Shown: positions 48,778-56,694 of the stretch, in pieces
Layout: every line of letters begins with the position of its first letter
Numbering within the stretch: position 1 is the first letter of the stretch
From: Dokdonia sp.
GTDB taxonomy: Bacteria > Bacteroidota > Bacteroidia > Flavobacteriales > Flavobacteriaceae
Reading direction: 5' to 3'
DNA length: 64,000 nt
NCBI GenBank assembly: GCA_020630915.1
Contig: JAHDIF010000002.1
Coordinates: forward strand, 1 to 64,000
Program-made: the position numbers and the translations under genes
The notes under the pieces: generated by a model
Told to the model about the DNA's origin: nothing
Database searches by the model: none
Seen by the model: only the letters and a program-made list of their open reading frames with translations

Positions 48778-49566
48778 CTATGCTATAAATTTTAAAACAA
48801 ACAGATCTATTACCTCAATCACGATAAGAATAATGATAATCCATTCTAGTTTACTGCTCTCTTTATGGAACATAATATCCTTAAAAAGTTCTAAATTTTC
48901 TTTTATTATGTTTAATTGCTGGTTAATTACTTGGTATCGATCTTTTAGGTCAAATTTAGTTTTAAGTTTGTGGTTCAGACTGTTTAATTCTTGATCGTCC
49001 CAAGCACTATCTGGGCTATCAAAAATATAGAGGTTTTCTGAAATTTTGTTCTTTACGTTCATCGCTTTTGCAATGTACTTTTGCAGCTTTTTATCTTTTA
49101 TATTTAACCTTCCTTTAAGCTCTAAAAAGGTGGTGTGTTTGCGGGTTTCTTCTAGCAAGCCTTCTGTAATAGCAGCATACCGGTCTAAAGCTACAGATTG
49201 GGACAGATTGAGCATCACTAGCCTAACCTTTTCTGGATCTAAATCGTTTAAGTAAACCGTATTAAAATCTGTATCTAGTTGTGTGTGATTGGTCACTACG
49301 GTTAAGGTTTCTGTAACAACAAGATTTTGAGCTACTGGATTTTTAATGTACGGCTTTAAATGCGCAAGTACTGTTTCTTTTTCGCTTAAAGCGAAATTAA
49401 AATAACAGATCACACCATACTTAAAGATATAGGCATAACCAGTAGGACTTACTTTGCAAAAAATCTCATCTCTATCAGAAAATATAATGGTGTAGGGAAG
49501 CTGAGTTTTACACTCAGTTACTTCTATACTCTGCGCGAGGTGAAGAGCGGTTGCGGTTGTTTTCAT
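48778..49566 (-). CDS. RMD1/YagE family protein (DUF155)
   Basis: A 262-residue member of the RMD1/DUF155 family. The N-terminal part is globular, followed by a helical region and a C-terminal membrane segment (about 241-260), as in mitochondrial and bacterial relatives. Eukaryotic members work in mitochondria; the bacterial role is unknown. It is co-transcribed with the rimK fusion. A hairpin element lies immediately upstream. Confidence 0.82.
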   Translation of the reverse strand: MKTTATALHLAQSIEVTECKTQLPYTIIFSDRDEIFCKVSPTGYAYIFKYGVICYFNFALSEKETVLAHLKPYIKNPVAQNLVVTETLTVVTNHTQLDTDFNTVYLNDLDPEKVRLVMLNLSQSVALDRYAAITEGLLEETRKHTTFLELKGRLNIKDKKLQKYIAKAMNVKNKISENLYIFDSPDSAWDDQELNSLNHKLKTKFDLKDRYQVINQQLNIIKENLELFKDIMFHKESSKLEWIIIILIVIEVIDLFVLKFIA

Positions 49567-49573
49567 AATCTAT

Positions 49574-49704
49574 GAGGCTGTCTAAAAAGTAACGTAAGCT
49601 TGTCAAACAGAGCTTGTCGAAGTTTTTAATTTATTGATTTTCAAAAACCTTGCGACAGGCCGAACATGACAGATTCCTTTTATAATTGCTTTTTAGACAG
49701 TCTC
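49574..49704. mobile_element. 131-base hairpin MITE-like element
   Basis: Terminal inverted repeats GAGGCTGTCTAAAAAGT (49574-49590) and its imperfect complement (49688-49704) match at 15 of 17 bases. The inside is a second imperfect hairpin built on TGTCAAACAGAGCTTGTCG and its counterpart, using the GAGCTTGTCGAAG motif common in Bacteroidetes repeats. No target duplication is clear. No transposase is present, so this would be a non-autonomous element. Confidence 0.65.
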
Positions 49705-49721
49705 TTTTTTTAAATTCTTAT

Positions 49722-50018
49722 CTATTTGATAAGCTCAAGACCAGAGATAGTTGGGATTTCATACTCCTCATCATCATCATCTATATCTGAGTCGATAAAA
49801 AAAGTGATTTTAAACTTTTTACCTTCAAATTCCTTTTTCTTTAGATCATAGCGCTGCAGTGCCTCTGGCGTGATGGCAGAAAATGTGTGTTGTTTTTCTG
49901 TACCATCTTCAAAGTAAAAGGTCTCGTCTTCATAAGAAATAAAGGTAGCTTCTAGTACTTCTTGTCGTGTAGTAAAAAGTGCTACTAAAGTTACCAATGT
50001 CAATAAGATTGTTTTCAT
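49722..50018 (-). CDS. small exported acidic protein
   Basis: A 98-residue protein with a short hydrophobic N-terminal leader (about 1-16) and an acidic run DSDIDDDDEEYE near residue 78. It lies 29 bases after the 99-residue gene, at the end of the polyamine operon. I recognise no family. Confidence 0.6.
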   Translation of the reverse strand: MKTILLTLVTLVALFTTRQEVLEATFISYEDETFYFEDGTEKQHTFSAITPEALQRYDLKKKEFEGKKFKITFFIDSDIDDDDEEYEIPTISGLELIK

Positions 50019-50047
50019 AATTCGTTAATTTTAAAATTAGTTAAAGA

Positions 50048-50347
50048 TTAAAAAGGGTCTTGTACTGCTTCTGGATCGTCGTCGTCGTAATCGACATAGT
50101 TGTCTTCATCATAATCCTCCATTACTTTTTCTAGACGTGCACTTACTTTTACTAGGTACTTGGTGTCTTCTGTAATGATCTCTACAGCCTCCACCGTTTC
50201 ATTATTTGCATTTTTAAACCGTATGATATGCCTATCATCATAACCATCAGGAAATTTATCTACCACCATTGCTAGAATTTCTGGGGTTAGCTTTTTAAAG
50301 TCTACAATCACTCTCTTCAGGTTTGGGTTGTTTGTGTTTTTCATCAT
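50048..50347 (-). CDS. small acidic protein of the polyamine operon
   Basis: A 99-residue protein with a globular N-terminus (VIVDFKKLTPEILAMVVDKF) and an acidic tail with DYDDDDPEA. Its ATG overlaps the stop of the DHS-like gene by one base (TAATG), so coupling is clear. I do not recognise a family. An acidic tail could bind polyamines or basic partners, but this is speculation. Confidence 0.65.
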   Translation of the reverse strand: MMKNTNNPNLKRVIVDFKKLTPEILAMVVDKFPDGYDDRHIIRFKNANNETVEAVEIITEDTKYLVKVSARLEKVMEDYDEDNYVDYDDDDPEAVQDPF

Positions 50348-51330
50348 TACAAGTCTAATAAGTAAGCAAAAATTAAAGGTGCTACAATGGTTGCATCACT
50401 CTCGATAATAAACTTAGGTGTGTTTATGTCTAGTTTACCCCAAGTAATTTTTTCATTAGGTACGGCGCCGCTATACGATCCATAACTTGTGGTCGAGTCA
50501 CTTATCTGGCAAAAATAACTCCAGAATGGCGTATCTGTACGCTCCATATCTTGATAGAGCATAGGTACCACGCAAATAGGAAAATCTCCCGCGATACCGC
50601 CACCTATCTGAAAGAAGCCAATACCATTTTCTGAATTTGCTGTGTACCAATCTGCTAGAAAGGTCATATACTCAATACCTGATTTTACGGTACTCGCTTG
50701 TAGTTCTCCTTTCATTACATAGCTTGCAAAAATGTTGCCCATCGTACTGTCTTCCCAACCAGGTACCACTATAGGTAGGTTTGCTTTTGCGGCTGCGTAC
50801 ATCCAAGAGTCTTTAATGTCTATCTCATAGTGCTCTTCTAATGCACCAGAAAGTAGGAGTTTATACATAAATTCGTGAGGGAAGTAGCGCTCGCCATTTG
50901 CCTCTGCTTCTTTCCAGATTTTTACAATATGCTCTTGTATGCGTCTAAAAGCCTCTTCTTCTGGAATGCAGGTGTCTGTCACGCGGTTGAGGCCACGCTC
51001 TAGTAAATCCCACTCGTCTTGAGGTGTGAGATCACGATAGTTAGGCACACGCTCATAGTGGCTATGCGCTACAAGGTTCATAATATCTTCTTCCAGATTT
51101 GCCCCTGTACAGGATACAATGTGTACCTTATCCTGACGAATCATCTCTGAAAATATTTTACCCAACTCTGCAGTACTCATAGCGCCGGCGAGGGAGACCA
51201 ACATTTTTGAGCCACCTTCAAGTTGGGCTTCATAGGCATGAGCTGCATCTACAAGAGCAGCAGCATTAAAGTGTAAATAGTACTTCTCAATAAATTGAGA
51301 GATCGCTCCTTTAGTCTTCATCTTGGTCAT
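50347..51330 (-). CDS. deoxyhypusine synthase-like protein, catalytic Lys absent
   Basis: A 327-residue homologue of deoxyhypusine synthase (DHS) with the NAD-binding regions SLAGAMSTAELGK and SCTGANLEED, and SYSGAVPNEKITWGKL. In place of the catalytic GGG-x-x-K-H-H motif it has GGGIAGDFPI (about 242-251), so the lysine that forms the enzyme-imine intermediate is missing. Bacteria have no eIF5A, so a polyamine reaction such as homospermidine synthesis is more likely. It overlaps the speB-type gene by 20 bases. Confidence 0.85.
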   Translation of the reverse strand: MTKMKTKGAISQFIEKYYLHFNAAALVDAAHAYEAQLEGGSKMLVSLAGAMSTAELGKIFSEMIRQDKVHIVSCTGANLEEDIMNLVAHSHYERVPNYRDLTPQDEWDLLERGLNRVTDTCIPEEEAFRRIQEHIVKIWKEAEANGERYFPHEFMYKLLLSGALEEHYEIDIKDSWMYAAAKANLPIVVPGWEDSTMGNIFASYVMKGELQASTVKSGIEYMTFLADWYTANSENGIGFFQIGGGIAGDFPICVVPMLYQDMERTDTPFWSYFCQISDSTTSYGSYSGAVPNEKITWGKLDINTPKFIIESDATIVAPLIFAYLLDL

Positions 51331-52252
51331 ATTTTAATTTTGGGATGCTGTTGTGCTCTGTGTTACCATAGAGGTTCTCATTCTCTTCTGCTGCATCTTG
51401 TGTTTCAAACTTGTAGCTCAACATTTTGTAATAGAGTTTCGCCGCTAGAAAGTCTGAAGATTTATCAAGTTGGTTAGGGCACAGCTCTACGATATCAAAT
51501 CCTACTACGTTTTTTTCTTCAAACACTTTTTTAAGAAATTCTAGTGTTTCATACCACAGCAGTCCGCCTGGTTCTGGAGTTCCCGTAGACGGCATAATAG
51601 AAGGGTCTAACGCATCTAGATCAAAGGTAATATAAACGTTATCTGTCATTAACTCTATGGCATTATCTATCCAGTAATCATCTGTAGCCATATCGTGTGC
51701 AAAAAATACGTTCTCCTCGTTCATCACTGTTTTTTCTGAAGCGTCCATACTACGTATACCTACTTGAATAAGGTTTGTGGTCTCACTTGCTTCGTACAAC
51801 GCACAGGCGTGATTGTAAGCAGAACCTTCGTAACTCTTACGTAGGTCTGCATGGGCATCTAGGTGCAGCACCGTGAGGTCATTATAGCACTCATTAAAAG
51901 CGCGTATAGCTCCTATAGAAACAGAATGCTCTCCGCCGATCATTGTTACAAATTTATTGCGCAGGATATTTCCTTTAATAGCATCGTGTACGGCAGCTAC
52001 CATCGCCTCTGGGGAAGTATTTTCTGTAATAGCATCTACTAGGTGAATGCCTTGTTTGTATACTTCGGTATCTGTCTCTATGTCGTATAGCTCCATATTC
52101 TCTGAGGCGTGTAAAAAGGCTTCTGGACCTTTATCTGCCCCTTTTCCCCAGGTACTCGTACCATCATAGGGAACTGGCAATAAAACGATTTTAGATTTGT
52201 CTAGGCCAGCGTATTCTGTTTCTATGCCAGCATATGTTTTAAACGTTGTCAT
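51311..52252 (-). CDS. speB: agmatinase / arginase family ureohydrolase
   Basis: A 313-residue binuclear manganese ureohydrolase with GGEHS, DAHAD and FDLDALDP metal motifs. Agmatinase (putrescine plus urea from agmatine) is preferred over arginase because it follows an arginine decarboxylase gene by ten bases. The C-terminus ends in an acidic, low-complexity tail. Confidence 0.88.
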   Translation of the reverse strand: MTTFKTYAGIETEYAGLDKSKIVLLPVPYDGTSTWGKGADKGPEAFLHASENMELYDIETDTEVYKQGIHLVDAITENTSPEAMVAAVHDAIKGNILRNKFVTMIGGEHSVSIGAIRAFNECYNDLTVLHLDAHADLRKSYEGSAYNHACALYEASETTNLIQVGIRSMDASEKTVMNEENVFFAHDMATDDYWIDNAIELMTDNVYITFDLDALDPSIMPSTGTPEPGGLLWYETLEFLKKVFEEKNVVGFDIVELCPNQLDKSSDFLAAKLYYKMLSYKFETQDAAEENENLYGNTEHNSIPKLKYDQDED

Positions 52253-52262
52253 TTATTTTGTT

Positions 52263-53744
52263 TTAAAAAGATTGTTTGATAGCGTGTGTAACTTCTTCTA
52301 ATTGTGAAGTATGTAAGTTTGCTTTCGCGAAAGCGTTATTAACCCCATAATCATAGCCTAGTATAGAAAGTAACTGTTCTGAGGTTTGTTGCTCTGCAAA
52401 TACAGAAGTTGTAAGATTTCCTTGTGCATCGCGGTCTATTAATATATGCTTAGGCGTTGGGATCAAGCAATGTTGTAATCCTCCAAAACCACCTATGGTC
52501 TCCTGATAAGCTCCCGTATTAAAAAAGCCTATGTATAACGGTTTTTCTTGACTAAACTTAGGGAGGTAAATCGCATTCATATGCTGCTCACTGTTGTAGT
52601 AATCATCACTATCACAGGTAAGACCGCCCAGAAGTACCCGCTCATATTCTTTATCCCAACCCGTAATAGGGAGCATTATAAAACGCTTATTAATCGCCCA
52701 AGTATCTGGCATTGTGGTAATGAACGAGGAGTTTATCATATTCCATTTCTCGCGATCGTTTTGTTTTTTTTGATATAACACCTCGTAAATTGCGCCACCT
52801 GCTTCACCTACCGTAAAACTGCCAAACTCCGTAAAAATATTGGGTACAGCTACGCCAGCCTCGTCGCAGGTTTGCTTGATCTGATGGATAATTTCGTCTA
52901 CCATATAGGCATAGTCATATTCAAAAGCAAGCGAGTTTTTTATAGGAAATCCGCCACCTATGTTAAGGCTATCCAGACTCGGACATTCTTTTTTAAGATT
53001 TACATACACCTTCATACACTTTAAGAGCTCGTTCCAGTAGTAAGCTGTGTCTCGTATACCTGTATTGATAAAAAAGTGAAGCATTTTGAGTGTCACTTTT
53101 GGGTTGTCCTTGATCTCATTATTATAAAAAGGAACAATATTTTTATAACCTATACCCAATCTTGAAGTGTAAAATTCAAATTTAGGCTCCTCTTCTGACG
53201 CGATTCGTATGCCTATGTTGTAATTACCTTTAATTTCTTGACTCAAAAGACTTATTTCTTCATAGTTATCAATAACGGCAATGCAGTTTTTATGACCGTT
53301 ATTGATAAGACGTGCTATGTTTTTTACATACTGATCACGTTTAAAACCGTTGCTTATCACATAGGTATCATTTGAAATTTTGCCTTGTGCTTTTAGGTTT
53401 TCTACAATATCAATATCAAAGGCAGATGAGGTCTCTATATGGATGTCATTTTTTAGAGCCTCGTCTAGTACGTGCTTAAAGTGAGAACTTTTCGTACAGT
53501 AGCAATAATTGTAAGTGCCTTGGTAGTTGTTTTTTACAATGGCATCTGTAAACCAGCCTTTTGCTCTACCTATATTATCAGAGATTTTAGGCAGGTACGT
53601 GAATTTAAGTGGAGCACCATATTGTTCTATAAGTCCATTTAAATCAATGCCATGAAAACTAAGATTATTACTATCTAGTGTAAACTCCTCTTGTGCAGGA
53701 AAATCAAAAGTTTGGTCGATAAGATCGACGTATTTATTTTTCAT
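52263..53744 (-). CDS. speA: arginine decarboxylase, group III PLP fold
   Basis: A 493-residue PLP-dependent alanine-racemase-fold decarboxylase, shorter than E. coli SpeA. The PLP lysine is in YCTKSSHF; the glycine loop is SLNIGGGFP; the substrate-binding CDS is in GGLTCDSDDYY. It makes agmatine for the next gene, speB. A palindrome copy encodes AFAKAN near the C-terminus. A long untranslated stretch precedes it. Confidence 0.88.
   Translation of the reverse strand: MKNKYVDLIDQTFDFPAQEEFTLDSNNLSFHGIDLNGLIEQYGAPLKFTYLPKISDNIGRAKGWFTDAIVKNNYQGTYNYCYCTKSSHFKHVLDEALKNDIHIETSSAFDIDIVENLKAQGKISNDTYVISNGFKRDQYVKNIARLINNGHKNCIAVIDNYEEISLLSQEIKGNYNIGIRIASEEEPKFEFYTSRLGIGYKNIVPFYNNEIKDNPKVTLKMLHFFINTGIRDTAYYWNELLKCMKVYVNLKKECPSLDSLNIGGGFPIKNSLAFEYDYAYMVDEIIHQIKQTCDEAGVAVPNIFTEFGSFTVGEAGGAIYEVLYQKKQNDREKWNMINSSFITTMPDTWAINKRFIMLPITGWDKEYERVLLGGLTCDSDDYYNSEQHMNAIYLPKFSQEKPLYIGFFNTGAYQETIGGFGGLQHCLIPTPKHILIDRDAQGNLTTSVFAEQQTSEQLLSILGYDYGVNNAFAKANLHTSQLEEVTHAIKQSF
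52323..52332. repeat. TTTCGCGAAA palindrome, copy 11 (in speA)
   Basis: GCTTTCGCGAAAGCG copy read as AFAKAN on the minus strand, about 23 codons before the speA stop. Confidence 0.9.
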
Positions 53745-54125
53745 TGTAAGTAATTGAAAAGTATTAGAAAATGTTTGTAAAACGAAAGGGCGTTTTAGAT
53801 GTAAATTTTTCTAATAATTCAAATACGAAAAATAAAAACGGTAGAGGGGTCAAAGCTGTTTTGCTTTAACAAAGAGAAAATGGTATTTATTTCAGAAGTC
53901 AGCCGGATAATTCGGTTCCCAATCCCTTGGGCAGCTTTTGGAGTAGACTTCTTTATCTTCCTAAGCCCGAATCTGAAAAAAGATTTCATTTGGTTTAAGG
54001 CAATGCGTTCTTTTCTGAACTCATTATTACATTCCAAACATACACAAAAATTGAATTGAAAAAACTTTTTTGAAAAAAATTTCAAGAAAAATTATATCAT
54101 ATTGAAAATAAAGTATTTATAAATA
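53745..54125 (-). other. unexplained gene-free region upstream of speA
   Basis: This stretch holds no gene I can support. It contains AT-rich tracts and a more mixed core (about 53900-54000) with hairpins such as CCCAA-TCCC-TTGGG (53918-53931) and CCG...CGG around GATAATT. An 88-codon minus frame (54085-53819) is basic and unrecognised and is probably chance. It may be the leader of the polyamine operon, a small RNA, or a gene remnant. Confidence 0.4.
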
Positions 54126-54165
54126 AAAAACGGATAAGTTTTTAATAAAAAATTATCCGTTTACG
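54126..54165 (-). terminator. yebC terminator
   Basis: AAACGGATAA and TTATCCGTTT flank an A/T-rich loop downstream of yebC on the minus strand. Confidence 0.7.
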
Positions 54166-54209
54166 TCTTTTTAAGGTGAAAAAAAGTACAAAAAAGAAGG
54201 GTTTTCTTC

Positions 54210-54959
54210 TTATTCTTCGTCAGATGCTTCCATTGTATGGAACACATTCTGGACGTCATCATCTTCTTCTATTTTTTCTAACAGTTTATTTACATCTGCC
54301 TCTTGCTCCGGAGTGAGTTTTTTAGTGACTTGCGGGATTCTATCAAATCCAGAAGAAAGAATTTCCATACTGTGTTCTTCAAGATATGACTGGATGCTGC
54401 CAAAACTTTCAAAGGGGGCATAAATCATTACAGTATTTGTAGTCGTACCGTCTTCTGCCTCTTCAGTATCTTCAAAAATTTCTTCTACTCCAAAGTCTAT
54501 AAGTTCCAACTCTAACTCTTCTAGGTCAAAACCAGTATTTGCGATATTGAAATTGCAGGTGTGGTCAAACATAAAGTTTACAGATCCAGAAGTACCTAAA
54601 CTCCCATCACATTTATTAAAATAAGAACGCACATTTGCCACCGTACGTGTATTATTATCTGTGGCCGTTTCTACAAGGATAGCAATACCGTGAGGCGCGT
54701 AGCCTTCAAAAAGGACTTCCTTATAGTCGCCTTGGCTTTTGTCTGAGGCTCTTTTTATGGCACGTTCTACATTGTCCTTAGGCATATTAACAGACTTTGC
54801 ATTCTGTATTACTGCTCGTAGTCTAGAGTTGCTATCTGGATCTGGACCTCCTTCTTTTACGGCCATTACAATATCTTTACCTATACGTGTAAAGGCCTTA
54901 GACATCGCGCTCCAGCGTTTCATCTTACGTGCTTTCCTAAATTCAAATGCTCTTCCCAT
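54210..54959 (-). CDS. yebC: YebC/PmpR family protein
   Basis: A 249-residue member of the YebC family. The N-terminus is slightly divergent (RAFEFRKARKMKRWSAMSKAFTRIGKDI), followed by GGPDPDSNSRLR and the central and C-terminal domains. Family proteins bind DNA as regulators or act on ribosomes stalled at proline codons. The length is standard. It precedes the terminator and follows a repeat copy. Confidence 0.93.
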   Translation of the reverse strand: MGRAFEFRKARKMKRWSAMSKAFTRIGKDIVMAVKEGGPDPDSNSRLRAVIQNAKSVNMPKDNVERAIKRASDKSQGDYKEVLFEGYAPHGIAILVETATDNNTRTVANVRSYFNKCDGSLGTSGSVNFMFDHTCNFNIANTGFDLEELELELIDFGVEEIFEDTEEAEDGTTTNTVMIYAPFESFGSIQSYLEEHSMEILSSGFDRIPQVTKKLTPEQEADVNKLLEKIEEDDDVQNVFHTMEASDEE

Positions 54960-54980
54960 ATTCTGTGTGGTTGTTTTGTT

Positions 54981-55042
54981 GCGCTTTAGCGCTGTGCTTT
55001 CCTTTTGGTCGTGAATCTCACGAGCTCGCTTTCGCGAAAGCG
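54981..55042. repeat. compound repeat, copy B, with palindrome copy 12
   Basis: GCGCTTTAGCGC, then CTTTCCTTTTGGTCGTGAA, then CTCACGAGCTC leading into CGCTTTCGCGAAAGCG (core 55030-55039). The order matches copies A and C, without the CCTGCC hairpin. Confidence 0.75.
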
Positions 55043-55080
55043 TTCAAAAATATAAAAATTGTCTGCTATAATCAATAGTC

Positions 55081-55362
55081 TTAATTGCCTAAAATTGCTT
55101 CAATACTTGCGGCAAGTTTAAAATCTTTCTCTGTAACTCCATCTGCTTCGTGTGTACTTAACGAGATACTTAACTCATTATAAACATTACTCCATTCCGG
55201 ATGGTGTTGTTGCTCTTCGGCCTCAAAGGCAATGCGGGTCATTGTGGCAAAAACTTCTTTAAAGTTTTCAAATTCGATAACGGTATGTATGGCGTTATCA
55301 TCATATTCCCAGTTAGGAAAATCTTTAAGATTATCGAGTATTTGTGCTTCTGTAAGTTTCAT
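55081..55362 (-). CDS. phhB: 4a-hydroxytetrahydrobiopterin dehydratase
   Basis: A 93-residue pterin-4a-carbinolamine dehydratase with the active-site cluster EEQQHHPEWSNVYNELSISL and THEADGVTEKD, which carry the His residues used in catalysis. It recycles the pterin cofactor of aromatic amino acid hydroxylases. It lies 11 bases after prfB, so they may be co-transcribed. No phenylalanine hydroxylase is present here. Confidence 0.92.
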   Translation of the reverse strand: MKLTEAQILDNLKDFPNWEYDDNAIHTVIEFENFKEVFATMTRIAFEAEEQQHHPEWSNVYNELSISLSTHEADGVTEKDFKLAASIEAILGN

Positions 55363-55373
55363 AATGATATTTT

Positions 55374-56478
55374 TTATAATTCGTTAGATTCTTCCGTTTG
55401 TCCCATAGCCATAAGGTAGGCTTTAAGAAACTGGTCTATCTCACCATCCAGTACTTTTTCTGGCTGGCGATACTCGTGATTGGTACGGTGATCTTTTACA
55501 CGTCTATCATCTAGTACATAAGAGCGTATTTGAGAACCCCACTCAATCTTCATCTTGCCTTCTTCTATTTCTTGACGGGCTTCCATACGCTTGCGCAGTT
55601 CTAACTCGTACAGTTGCGAGCGTAGCATTTGTAATGCCGTAGCCCTATTATCGTGTTGCGAGCGACTGTCTGAGCAGGCAATTTTAATACCTGTGGGGAA
55701 GTGGGTGAGTTGCACCTTTGTCTCTACCTTATTTACATTCTGCCCACCTGCACCAGATGATCGCGCGGTCACAATCTCATAATCTGCAGGGTTGATTTTA
55801 ATTTCTATACTGTCATCTACGAGTGGATACACATATACAGAGGCAAAAGAGGTATGCCTTTTTGCATTACTATCAAAAGGGGAGATACGTACTAGACGGT
55901 GTACTCCGTTCTCGCCTTTAAGCCATCCAAAAGCAAACTCCCCATCTATCTCGAGAGTAACGGTTTTAATGCCCGCAACATCACCTTCTTGAAAATTCAA
56001 CTCTTTTACTTTGTATCCTTGTTTTTCTGCCCACATAAGGTACATACGCATTAACATACTGGCCCAGTCACAGCTTTCTGTACCGCCGGCACCTGCGGTT
56101 ATTTGTAGTACGGCACTCATCTCATCACCTTCTTCAGAGAGCATATTTCTAAACTCTATACTCTCTATAAGGTCCTGTGCTTGGTCGTACTTTTTTTGCA
56201 CTTCTTTTTCATCAGCCTCGCCTTCTTTTGCAAATTCGGCAAGGACTTCTAGATCTTCTACAAGTGAGTTAGATTGCTCGTAGTCTTTAACCCATTTTTT
56301 CTTACTGCGCAGTTGCTTCATAAAAGCTTCTGCCTCTTGGGGATTGTTCCAGAAATTGGGGTCAAAGGTTTTTTCTTCGTCGTTTGCGATTTCGATCAGT
56401 TTACGATCGATGTCAAAGATATCTCCTCAAGCCTTCTACACGCTCTTGGAGTGATTTTATATGGTCTGTAGTAATCAT
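55374..56478 (-). CDS. prfB: peptide chain release factor 2, programmed frameshift
   Basis: RF2 is encoded in two parts: 21 codons from ATG at 56478 ([11 protein letters not shown]...) to CTT at 56416, then a +1 shift at CTT-TGA-C and 346 codons from GAC at 56414. The total is 367 residues, the normal length. GGQ ([11 protein letters not shown]) for peptidyl-tRNA hydrolysis and the UGA/UAA-selective SPF (RISPFDS) are both present. The frame annotated from 56321 alone would lose the N-terminus. Confidence 0.95.
56412..56427 (-). other. prfB +1 frameshift site
   Basis: AGGAG (56427-56423) lies just before CTT-TGA-C (56418-56412) on the minus strand. This is the classical autoregulatory RF2 site, where slow UGA decoding lets the ribosome slip +1. 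Confidence 0.92.
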
Positions 56479-56532
56479 AGTTTGTAAGTAGGATTCAAAA
56501 ATACGAGAGTTTAAAAGGAAAAGCAATGTTTT

Positions 56533-56618
56533 TATGCTTTAACGCTTCGCTCTCCCTTTGGTCGTGAACCTGCCTGCTGGTAGGCAGGTCTCTCGAGTTC
56601 GATTTAGCGAAAGCATAC
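56533..56618. repeat. compound palindromic repeat, copy C
   Basis: TATGCTTTAACGC, CCCTTTGGTCGTGAAC, a CCTGCCTGCTGGTAGGCAGG hairpin, CTCGAGTTCGATTTAGCGAAAGCATA. The outer ends (TATGCTTT and AAAGCATA) are inverted. This copy ends in AGCGAAAGC rather than CGCGAAAGC. Confidence 0.75.
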
Positions 56619-56694
56619 TTTTTAACAAAGAACTAAAAAACACCTTGCCGTCTCGCAACTAAAATAATATCTTAGACTTCTTTAACCCAACGAA

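Noticed and set aside
53819-54085. 88-codon minus-strand frame upstream of speA
   Set aside because: Basic, AT-driven, no recognised motif, no leader or coupling to neighbours.
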